Shown here: positions 44,828 through 51,788 of the stretch, piece by piece | Position numbering within the stretch: position 1 is the first letter of the stretch | Layout of the letters: each line of letters starts with the position of its first letter | Translations under genes and position numbers: made by a program | The notes under the pieces: model-generated | Told to the model about the DNA's origin: nothing | Databases searched by the model: none | The model's input: the letters and a program-made list of their open reading frames with translations, nothing else | NCBI GenBank assembly: GCA_016716405.1 | Contig: JADJWK010000004.1 | Location: 496,001-560,000 of the forward strand | DNA: 64,000 nt | From: Candidatus Melainabacteria bacterium | GTDB taxonomy: Bacteria > Cyanobacteriota > Vampirovibrionia > Obscuribacterales > Obscuribacteraceae | Reading direction: 5' to 3'

Positions 44828-44862
44828 CAGCAGACCGGGGAGTTCCCCGGCCTGCTGTTTTT
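44828..44862 (+). terminator. Rho-independent terminator after the Lys-rich gene
   Basis: CAGCAG-A-CCGGGG (44828-44840), loop AGTT, CCCCGG-C-CTGCTG (44845-44857), then TTTTT. A 12-bp stem with one A-C mismatch and a plus-strand T-run; no T-run on the minus strand, so it serves the plus-strand transcript. Confidence 0.85.
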
Positions 44863-44873
44863 AATGAGGGAGC

Positions 44874-45995
44874 TTAACGACCTCGCCTGCCTCTGGAGAC
44901 ACCACCACGATTGCCGCCACGATTACCGGAACGAGCATTCTCGAACCCGGCAGCGCCACCACCGCCGCCGAAGCGACCTCTCCGCGCGCCTTCGCCGGAA
45001 TCGCCCCGGTTGCCGAACCGTCCACCCCTGCCCTCATCGGCGGCTGCCCGGTTGGAGAAGCCGCTTCCTTCCCGGACGAAAGGATTGACCGAATTTCCGG
45101 AGCTCTGCCAGTTCTGGTAGTGCTGGGAGTTCTCTCTTTTCTGACTCTGATACCACTGTTGCTGCTGCTGGTAGCTCTGGTGGTTCTGAGCGTAAGCCTG
45201 GCCGCGGCCCTGGGGAGCAGCCGCCGCCTGGCTCGCCTGGTTGGCCTGATAGTTGCTCATGGTCTGGTTGCGCTGGTCCATTCTCGCCTGCTGCTGGCCC
45301 TGCATGTAGCTCGCTGCCTGCGAGCGCTGCTGCGCTTCCTTGTTGTTTCGATACTGGTTGGCGGCATAGATGTTCTGGGTGTTCAGGTCGCCGTCCTCGT
45401 TGACGAAAACGTTATGACCGTTGTCGTTGTAATAGGGTCTGCCACCGGCTCCGTAATACATCGGCGTCCCGTAAGGAACGTTGTTGTAATAGGCCCCGGT
45501 CATAGCCGCACCGGCCATGGCACCGAGACCGGCTGCCGCCGCCGAAGCCACGGCTGTACCGGCACCGGAGCCGCTGCTGCCGGTGGTTTGAGCGATGTTC
45601 TGCTGGGGATACGGGGCATACTGGGGAGGTGTTGCTTGAGGCATCTGACCTTGAGCCTGCCCATCACCCATTCGCTGCCGGTAATAGTTGACCGCTTGTG
45701 TGAGGTCCTCGTTCTGGCCGTTGCGGTTCACATACCAGTAACCACCATTTGATCCCATATAAATCTGCACGACATTACCGTTCACTCCGGCTCCCGGCAG
45801 GGGCACGAGCATCCCCTTGGGAGTGACGACGAGTTGACCGCCGTCGGGACCGGGCTGCACATGAAGGGTCACCTCGGCGACATCGGGCTGTCCGGTGTCA
45901 GAGCCCTGAGCGCGAACGCTCTGGGAAAGTCCAAAGCTTACCTGAATCATCACTGCCGCAGCCAGACTGGCGGCAAGCGTTCTCGCGTATCGCAT
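44874..45995 (-). CDS. Exported low-complexity protein, Q/N-rich with RGG-type C-terminus
   Basis: 373 residues; AGGAG lies nine bases upstream of the ATG. A signal peptide ends near SVRAQG (about residue 30). Residues 45-115 are a compact region (VQIYMGSNGGYWYVNRNGQN). Residues about 115-185 are Gly/Ala/Ser/Gln-rich, with GLGAMAGAAMTGAYY resembling a glycine zipper. Residues about 225-300 are strongly Gln/Asn-rich (AQQRSQAASYMQGQQQARMD, SYQQQQQWYQSQ). The last 70 are Gly/Arg-rich with RGG-like repeats. This is prion-like composition in an exported protein; matrix or adhesive roles are possible. No enzymatic motif is seen. Confidence 0.75.
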   Translation of the reverse strand: MRYARTLAASLAAAVMIQVSFGLSQSVRAQGSDTGQPDVAEVTLHVQPGPDGGQLVVTPKGMLVPLPGAGVNGNVVQIYMGSNGGYWYVNRNGQNEDLTQAVNYYRQRMGDGQAQGQMPQATPPQYAPYPQQNIAQTTGSSGSGAGTAVASAAAAGLGAMAGAAMTGAYYNNVPYGTPMYYGAGGRPYYNDNGHNVFVNEDGDLNTQNIYAANQYRNNKEAQQRSQAASYMQGQQQARMDQRNQTMSNYQANQASQAAAAPQGRGQAYAQNHQSYQQQQQWYQSQKRENSQHYQNWQSSGNSVNPFVREGSGFSNRAAADEGRGGRFGNRGDSGEGARRGRFGGGGGAAGFENARSGNRGGNRGGVSRGRRGR

Positions 45996-46030
45996 GAGTA
46001 TCGCTCCTGTACCGAATTCCCTAGAGGCAG

Positions 46031-46036
46031 ATTATA
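46031..46036 (-). promoter_or_regulatory. Putative -10 element of the Q/N-rich exported protein gene
   Basis: The minus strand reads TTTATAATC, giving a perfect TATAAT 36 bases before the start codon. No good -35 hexamer is found at 16-18 bases, so the call is tentative. Confidence 0.35.
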
Positions 46037-46143
46037 AACGATCGATCTCCCTAAGCGTCTCAGACAAACCCCTCATCTGTCACAGAAAGGTCACTCAAAA
46101 GAGCATAAACTGGAGCTTGCGTGTTGGTTGAAGGAGTACTGCC

Positions 46144-46254
46144 ATGTCGTGGAAAGCCCTGAGCAGCCAGGCTATGACTGCATTCGTGGATGGTAACCTG
46201 GATGAGGCCACCCACTTATGGCGCCAGAGCGTCGCCCGCATCGAGCGCTTATAG
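46144..46254 (+). CDS. 36-residue small protein, single TPR-like unit
   Basis: Begins MSWKALSSQAMTAFVDGNLD and continues EATHLWRQSVARIERL. A textbook AAGGAG sits seven bases before the ATG. AFVDGNLDEATHLWRQSV fits one TPR helix pair (A-x-x-x-G-x-x-x-E-A). Its stop codon directly abuts the stop of the convergent 62-residue gene. It is not part of a longer frame, so it is either a genuine small protein or a remnant of a TPR gene. No family recognised. Confidence 0.5.
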   Translation: MSWKALSSQAMTAFVDGNLDEATHLWRQSVARIERL

Positions 46255-46443
46255 CTATCCAACCGAGACACCCTGGTGCGATCCAGCCCGGACAATGTCC
46301 TGCCGGAGCACAGCCAGGGATTCGATAATCGAGGCGAGATCAGGCGAGCGGTCCTGGTCCCTCTCGGCCTCGAGCTTCTGGATGATTCTAGCTACGGACT
46401 CCGCCAGCCTGGCTAGGTCAGTCTCCAGCTGATCCTGATTCAT
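46255..46443 (-). CDS. 62-residue coiled-coil small protein
   Basis: The product begins MNQDQLETDLARLAESVARI and is helical with heptad spacing over most of its length, acidic overall. GGAGG lies about five bases upstream of the ATG. No membrane segment or cysteine. The next gene on the strand upstream starts far away (the gene at 46493-47113 is 49 bases upstream and same strand), so it may be the second gene of a two-gene unit with that exported protein. Function unknown. Confidence 0.6.
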   Translation of the reverse strand: MNQDQLETDLARLAESVARIIQKLEAERDQDRSPDLASIIESLAVLRQDIVRAGSHQGVSVG

Positions 46444-46492
46444 AATCCCTCCGATGAGACGACTATCGTCATTCTAATAGCACAGTCGCCGG

Positions 46493-47113
46493 TCAGTCGG
46501 CGCCCGACTCCTTGCGGACATCCTGGAGCTCTTGCTTCTGCTTGAGGATGTCCTCTTTCTGCTCGCTGAGGCTTTCCACCATCTCTTTCTCGTATTGAAG
46601 CTGTTGCTGCTCAATCTTCTGCTCCAGGGCTTGTTTCTCCTGACGGCGCTCACGGCGGCTCTCGCGTTTCATTCCTTTCATGAGTTTTTTCGGATCCTGC
46701 CCTCCATCGGCCCCCTGTTTCCAGGCCGGTCCCAGCACCCGACCCGGCTGAGCCTTGTGGGTACCTGACTCGGCAATCGACTTGATCATATTGCTCGACT
46801 GGTTGAGCGAATTCTTGATCTCGGTGAGCTCCTCCGGCTTGAGCTTGCCATCATTGGCGGTGCGCATCGCTTTTACCCTGCTCTCGATCTCGAGGACAGA
46901 GCGCCTCAGATCCTCGGACTGATCCGGGGTAATAGAACCGGATTTCAGAGCCTTCTCGATTCTATTTTTCTGCCTGGCTATCCGCGCGTCCACAGAAGCC
47001 TTGCCGGGCTTTTTCGCTGCGGACGGCTGCTCCTGGCCAGTTACCGGACAAGCCTGCAATAACAATAAAGCGATAAGAGAACGGAACAGAGTGGTCGATT
47101 TTGGAATGTTCAT
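46493..47113 (-). CDS. Exported or lipoprotein coiled-coil protein with EF-hand-like hairpins
   Basis: 206 residues. The N-terminal hydrophobic stretch ends LLLLQACPVTGQ, so Cys22 could be lipidated or the protein could be a plain secreted one. Residues 43-115 show a two-hairpin pattern: RIEKALKSGSITPDQSEDLRR then RTANDGKLKPEELTEIKNSL, followed by SSNMIKSIAES. This R-I-xx-A/G-x-x-S-G-x-[IL]-T repeat occurs in small exported bacterial proteins; the DGKLKPEEL part resembles a half EF-hand. The C-terminal 80 residues are a highly charged Arg/Lys/Glu/Gln coiled coil. Function unknown. Confidence 0.65.
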   Translation of the reverse strand: MNIPKSTTLFRSLIALLLLQACPVTGQEQPSAAKKPGKASVDARIARQKNRIEKALKSGSITPDQSEDLRRSVLEIESRVKAMRTANDGKLKPEELTEIKNSLNQSSNMIKSIAESGTHKAQPGRVLGPAWKQGADGGQDPKKLMKGMKRESRRERRQEKQALEQKIEQQQLQYEKEMVESLSEQKEDILKQKQELQDVRKESGAD

Positions 47114-47182
47114 GGAAGTGCACCTCGAGAACCAATTAAAGTTACCCGGGTGCGGGGTCTGTTCAAACCGATAATTGAGAGA

Positions 47183-48346
47183 TCAGATGATCCGCCGGCG
47201 GCGTCCGCCTCGCATGCGCTGAGCGATGGCCTTGCGACGCTCGGCGGCTTCCTGGTCGAGGACTTTGCCCATTACCTGCTCGATATCGCGAAGGAGAAAG
47301 CGCTGCTCTTCCGAAACGAAAGAGATGGCGATGCCCGAGCGTCCGGCCCGTCCGGTACGGCCGATCCGGTGCACATAGGCCTCGGGGTCCTGGCATAAGT
47401 CGTAATTGATCACATGACTGATAGTGGGGATATCGAGACCGCGGGCAGCCACATCGGTGGCCACCAGGACCGCGAACTTGCCTTCCCTGTACCCGGCGAG
47501 GGTCTTCTCCCGGACAGCCTGGCTGAGGTCGCCATGGATCTCCTGGGCTTTTATGCCGGCATCGTTGAGCCGATCGGTCACCCAGGTGGCGCGACGGCGG
47601 GTGCCGGTGAAAACCAGCACCGAATTCATCTCTTCTTCTCTAATCAATTTAATCAGCAGTTCGTCCTTCTGAAACTCGCTGACATTGACGATCCGCTGGT
47701 CGATCTCGGTGGGCTCCACCTGGTCGGAGTTGACCTGGATGCGTACCGGCTCGTTGAGGAAGGTTCTGGCCAGGCTCTCCACCCGATTGTCGAAAGTAGC
47801 GGAGAACATCAGGGTCTGGCGCTCTTTGCTGAGCTTCTCGACGATCTTGCGAATCTGCGGCATGAAGCCCATATCGAGAAGCCGGTCAGCCTCGTCCAGG
47901 ACCAGGATCTCGATATCCCGGAGATCGGCGATCTTGCGCTGTACGCAGTCCAGCAGCCGCCCCGGTGTAGCCACGATAACGTCTACTCCGTCTTTGATGG
48001 CTTTCGCCTGGGCACCCATGCTCGAGCCACCGTAGACGGCGACTGATTTGAGATCCAGATGCTTGCCGAAAAGAGTGAACTGTTTCTCCACTTGCAGAGC
48101 CAGCTCGCGGGTGGGTGTCAGCACCAGAGCCCGGGCTCGGGGGCTGTGCATCTCCAGACATTCGAGCATCGGCAGGGCGAAGGCGGCGGTCTTGCCGGAG
48201 CCGGTCTGGGCGGAAGCCATCAGGTCTCGAGCTTCCAGGATATGAGGTATCGATTTTTCTTGTACTTCGGTCGGTTCGGTTAGACCCATCTCAGAAAGGG
48301 CCGTGACAATCGGCTTGGACAATCCAAGCTCTGTGAATGTGCTCAA
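47183..48346 (-). CDS. DEAD-box ATP-dependent RNA helicase
   Basis: 387 residues containing all canonical motifs: Q motif (FTELGLSKPIVTALSEMGLTEPTEVQ), motif I AQTGSGKTAAF, PTRELALQ, TPGRLLD, motif II VLDEADRLLDMGF, motif III SAT, and in the second RecA domain LVATDVAARGLDIP and HRIGRTGRAGRSG. RhlE-like length with a short basic tail (RMRGGRRRRI). It unwinds short RNA duplexes in ribosome assembly or mRNA turnover. A 198-base gap upstream could hold an untranslated leader, as is common for cold-inducible helicases. Confidence 0.95.
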   Translation of the reverse strand: MSTFTELGLSKPIVTALSEMGLTEPTEVQEKSIPHILEARDLMASAQTGSGKTAAFALPMLECLEMHSPRARALVLTPTRELALQVEKQFTLFGKHLDLKSVAVYGGSSMGAQAKAIKDGVDVIVATPGRLLDCVQRKIADLRDIEILVLDEADRLLDMGFMPQIRKIVEKLSKERQTLMFSATFDNRVESLARTFLNEPVRIQVNSDQVEPTEIDQRIVNVSEFQKDELLIKLIREEEMNSVLVFTGTRRRATWVTDRLNDAGIKAQEIHGDLSQAVREKTLAGYREGKFAVLVATDVAARGLDIPTISHVINYDLCQDPEAYVHRIGRTGRAGRSGIAISFVSEEQRFLLRDIEQVMGKVLDQEAAERRKAIAQRMRGGRRRRII

Positions 48347-48544
48347 TGTTTGCGTCCTTGTGTCATCTTGCCTGGCTTATCAGCTTTTCTGCTCCAGCGA
48401 CCCGTCCTGGCGTCCTGGGCTCATATTAACGTGAATGCCTTCGTGCCGGCGTCTTCGGTATCGAGTATCGCTCGATCTTCTTGGATACTCGCCGTCATTA
48501 TCCCACGGGCACAACCCCTTGTCAAAGCAAGTAAACTTTATGAG

Positions 48545-49198
48545 TTACTTCCCGGCGGGCTTTTCGGACGTTCCAACCGTCTTTCGAGTCTTCTTGCCGG
48601 TCTTCTTCTTCCCGGACTTCTTCCCGTCCTGAATTTCGAGCGCCTGCCCCGGCGCTTTCTCTTTGTTTCGCTCGGGCTTCACTTCAGGTTTCTTCCCGGA
48701 ACTGGCTTCCGCAGGCAAAGCCGTCTCGGTCCCCGGCACCGGAATGTACTCGCCATACACTACCTCAGCCCCAGCACCGGCATTCTTCACGAAGTCCTCG
48801 AGGCGCATGGCAGGCAGCCCCGTGCTTCCTTCCCGCCCGGTCCGGCTCTGATCACCATCCTTCTCCTCGGCCCAGGCAGGAGAGATCGCCAGCAAGAAGG
48901 CAAGAAGTCCCGAGACCAGGCGTAGTAGCCTGATGCCCAGGTTCTTAATATGGGCGCCCCCTTTCGGGCAGTCCCTGGTGATTATCGTCCCGTCTGACCG
49001 TCTGTAGAACGAGATACAGGTACGCTCCTTGCCTTCGGCCGCAGCGAGGAAATCGAGAGCCTCATCCTTGCTCATGGACGAGAGGTTGTAGACATCGAGC
49101 TTACACTGGCGGCAATGCTTGACCCGCTCATCGCCTGCCATGCTGCTCCAGGGGACCCGGCAGGGAGAAGCCACTTTCACGATATCTTCCAGGCTCAA
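48545..49198 (-). CDS. Cysteine-rich-domain membrane protein of unknown function
   Basis: 217 residues. The N-terminal 80 residues form a compact domain with Cys13, Cys29, Cys32, Cys61 and Cys77: SPCRVPWSSMAGDERVKHC, CKLDVYNLSSMSKDEA, and FYRRSDGTIITRDCPKG. A domain with this W-xx-M-x-G-D-x-R-[VA]-[RK]-x-C-xx-C-xxx-V-Y-N-L-S pattern recurs in many uncharacterised proteins of several phyla; I know no assigned function. One membrane helix follows at about 88-108 and then a Lys/Pro/Glu-rich tail, so the Cys domain should be cytoplasmic. A metal-binding site is plausible from the CxxC pair. Confidence 0.7.
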   Translation of the reverse strand: MSLEDIVKVASPCRVPWSSMAGDERVKHCRQCKLDVYNLSSMSKDEALDFLAAAEGKERTCISFYRRSDGTIITRDCPKGGAHIKNLGIRLLRLVSGLLAFLLAISPAWAEEKDGDQSRTGREGSTGLPAMRLEDFVKNAGAGAEVVYGEYIPVPGTETALPAEASSGKKPEVKPERNKEKAPGQALEIQDGKKSGKKKTGKKTRKTVGTSEKPAGK

Positions 49199-49546
49199 AG
49201 GCTCGCACTCTCAAGAGGTGGCTTCTTGGATCATTCTAGCTCAGCCCTGAAAAATCGGTCCACTAACAGCAAAAGATCCTCAGGGTCGGAAGGGAACCTG
49301 AGAGATGCTGGACGAAAGACTGTCTCGATTGCACCACTGGTGGTGAGTCAAGAATAACGGAGAGAGAATTCGAAAGTTTCTATAAATATTATCGCTGACT
49401 TCCGCCCCGGCGCGACCGCGCCACCCCCTGCCACGAGAAGCTTTCCGGCAATGCAACAAGGTCATTCCGAGGCTTTTTCGCCGGTTTTCGCGGTCACCGA
49501 ACCGGGTAGAAAATATGTCTACTCTCCAGGAAATGGAGGACCAAGA
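49199..49546. other. Intergenic region, no gene found
   Basis: 348 bases between two divergent genes. It contains small imperfect hairpins (for example CTCAGG near 49279 with CCTGAG near 49296) and an A/T-rich TATAAA at 49381-49386 that could be the -10 of the AAA+ gene, but no -35 matches well. No convincing RNA gene or coding frame with a start site was found. Confidence 0.5.
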
Positions 49547-50965
49547 ATGTCATTTTCCGGCTTCAATATTCCCGAGTTCCTGCCCAAGGACCTGATTCCC
49601 AAAGACCTCTGGCCCAAGGATCTGCGGCAGAAGATCTACGAGCATATGGGCAAGGACCCGGCAACCCTGCCGATCATCACCGAGCAATTCGAGAAGTACA
49701 ATCAGCCCAACCTGCAGCTGGCTCTCGACGAGCTCACCGGCACCGAAGGGCGTAGCGCGCGGATACTCGGCATTCAGGGCGGCTTCATGGGAGCGATCAC
49801 CGGCACGGCCCTGGGAGACCTGGTGTCTCCACCCTCGGTGGCAAGTTTCGTCGGTCTCGGTGGAGCCAAGGAAGGATCGGTTCAGTATCTGAACATGAAT
49901 CTGGACGGCGATCGCAAGCTCGCCTGCGTCCAGGCCGGTCTTTATCTGGTTTCGGGAGAGCCGAAGCTCGTCTTGTTATTGAGACAGCAGGCCGTCATGG
50001 ATATTATGAATTCGGCCAAGATCAACCTCGATGTCATGGCGGAAGACGCGAAAGACGCCGAGGAGTTCGTGAAGAGAATCCAGAAAGCGGTGGGACGCCA
50101 CAACGTCTATCGTGGCAAGGTTCTTTCGGTAACCGGCGCCGACGGCCCGGGCGCCGGTCAGGGACTGCAATTCCACAGCCTTCCCGAGGTCTCCAGGGAT
50201 AAGATCATACTGCCTGATGGCTTGCTCAAACGAATCGAGAGACAGACAGTCGAAGTCGGCAAGTACAGCGAGAAGCTCAAGAAAGCCGGGCGGCGGCTGA
50301 AGCGTGGGATTCTGCTGCACGGCAAGCCTGGCACGGGCAAGACGCTCACAGCTATGTATCTGGCATCCGAGATGAAAGGGAGGACGGTATTTCTAGTGAC
50401 CGGAAGAGGTCAGGGCACCATCAACAGCTCCTGTTTCTTCGCCCACTGGCTGGAGCCCTCCATGGTAGTCATCGAGGACGTGGACCTGATCGCCGAAGAT
50501 CGGAATGCTCCGGGTGGTTGCAATACGGCCCTCCTCCTCGAGCTCATGAACGAGATGGACGGTCTCGCCGACGATGTCGATGTGCTCTTCGTGCTCACGA
50601 CGAACCGCCCCGACATACTGGAGCCGGCGCTAGCCTCGCGCCCGGGAAGGGTGGACCAGGCTTATGAAGTACCGCTCCCGGACGCCGAATGCCGCCGCCG
50701 CCTGTTTGAGCTGTACTGCCAGGGTCTCACGGTCAAGGTCGACGACATGGAGATCTTCATCAAGCGCACCGCCGGCGCCAGCGCTGCCTTCATCAGCGAG
50801 CTCATGCGCAAGGCGGCGCTCTTCGCCGCCGCCGATAGCGGCGAGGATATCGTCGTGGAGTCCAGGCATCTGGATGAGGCCATGCACGAGATGGTGGTGG
50901 CCGGTGGTCCCCTGACCAAGAGCCTCCTGGGCTCCAGAGGTATAGGATTCCAGCCGGAAGCCTAG
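49547..50965 (+). CDS. AAA+ ATPase (FtsH/Cdc48-like ATPase domain)
   Basis: 472 residues from the ATG at 49547; GGAGG lies seven bases upstream, which decides against the open frame that continues to 49451. Residues 9-25 contain three near-exact PKDL[IW] repeats. Residues about 40-240 are unassigned. The AAA+ module (about 245-440) has Walker A HGKPGTGKTLTA, Walker B MVVIEDVDLIAED, sensor-1 FVLTTNRPD and the arginine-finger segment ALASRPGRVDQ, followed by the lid helix. No protease or membrane domain is attached. It probably remodels protein complexes; the substrate is unknown. Confidence 0.85.
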   Translation: MSFSGFNIPEFLPKDLIPKDLWPKDLRQKIYEHMGKDPATLPIITEQFEKYNQPNLQLALDELTGTEGRSARILGIQGGFMGAITGTALGDLVSPPSVASFVGLGGAKEGSVQYLNMNLDGDRKLACVQAGLYLVSGEPKLVLLLRQQAVMDIMNSAKINLDVMAEDAKDAEEFVKRIQKAVGRHNVYRGKVLSVTGADGPGAGQGLQFHSLPEVSRDKIILPDGLLKRIERQTVEVGKYSEKLKKAGRRLKRGILLHGKPGTGKTLTAMYLASEMKGRTVFLVTGRGQGTINSSCFFAHWLEPSMVVIEDVDLIAEDRNAPGGCNTALLLELMNEMDGLADDVDVLFVLTTNRPDILEPALASRPGRVDQAYEVPLPDAECRRRLFELYCQGLTVKVDDMEIFIKRTAGASAAFISELMRKAALFAAADSGEDIVVESRHLDEAMHEMVVAGGPLTKSLLGSRGIGFQPEA

Positions 50966-51109
50966 TCCGTGGAAGAGCTCAGATTAATTTCCCCGACCCC
51001 CTGCCCAGCAAGGGAAGCACTCCTCCTGACAAGCCTCCGCAGGGAGACGCCGGAGCGGCTTGCGGGTAGATAAATAAGAGCGCGCACAGCATGAGGCGGA
51101 GGCAATCCC

Positions 51110-51784
51110 ATGTCCGAATCCGATCGTCCCGAGCAAACGAACATATCGCCCCCGGAAATCAACTTCCGAATGACCGATGCAAGACTCAGCGAGGTCAAAC
51201 CCGCAGACCATACTGAAAGCGCAAACCCGGCCGGGGACCTGCAGATAGCCTACGGCGATCCTCCCCAGACTCGCCAGGAGAAATTGCAGGAGTTCGTGGA
51301 CGGTTTTGGCCAGGTAGGAAAGCTTTATTCGGACTCGGTCCAGGACAACGACCGCTTCGGAAAATTCCAGGATCGAATGGCTCAGGTCTACTCCAGCGAC
51401 AGGGATGGTTTTCTCGACCTGGCCCGGGTCGGCAAGGAGATGACCGGCAAGCCGCCTGCCAGTCCCGAGAAGATCGGCGAAGGACTTGCCGACGTCATAG
51501 CCGAGAAACTGAGCCGCATGCAGACCGGGGGCACCGTCGAGCTTGACGGTCCCGAGATGATGAATTTCCAGGCAGCGGTGGCCGGCATGATGCTGGCAGC
51601 TCGCTCGACTTTTGAGCCGGGAGCCATGAACCAGCAGACCACAGCCATGGTGGACGCCCTCGATGCGCGCCTGCAAGCGAAAAACGTCCCTTATATAAGA
51701 GGCATCATCTGGGGCGACAACCATGAGCCAGGGCTGGCCTTGATCCCGCCGGGCACCCGGGTGGACCGGCACAATTTCCTCTGA
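51110..51784 (+). CDS. Hypothetical protein
   Basis: 224 residues, no signal peptide, no membrane helix, no cysteine. The N-terminal 60 residues are polar and likely disordered; the rest is mixed alpha/beta with helical segments (RQEKLQEFVDGFGQVGKLYSD, NFQAAVAGMMLAAR). GGAGG lies about nine bases upstream of the ATG. No family recognised. It lies 144 bases after the AAA+ gene on the same strand and its stop is four bases from that of the convergent caspase gene. Confidence 0.65.
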   Translation: MSESDRPEQTNISPPEINFRMTDARLSEVKPADHTESANPAGDLQIAYGDPPQTRQEKLQEFVDGFGQVGKLYSDSVQDNDRFGKFQDRMAQVYSSDRDGFLDLARVGKEMTGKPPASPEKIGEGLADVIAEKLSRMQTGGTVELDGPEMMNFQAAVAGMMLAARSTFEPGAMNQQTTAMVDALDARLQAKNVPYIRGIIWGDNHEPGLALIPPGTRVDRHNFL

Positions 51785-51788
51785 CCGG

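Noticed and set aside
49278..49312. SRP (4.5S) RNA-like motif: CTCAGG, GGTCGGAAGGGAA, CCTGAG
   Set aside because: It has a GGAA-type loop in a short stem but lacks the invariant AGCAG side of SRP domain IV, and no longer helix flanks it.
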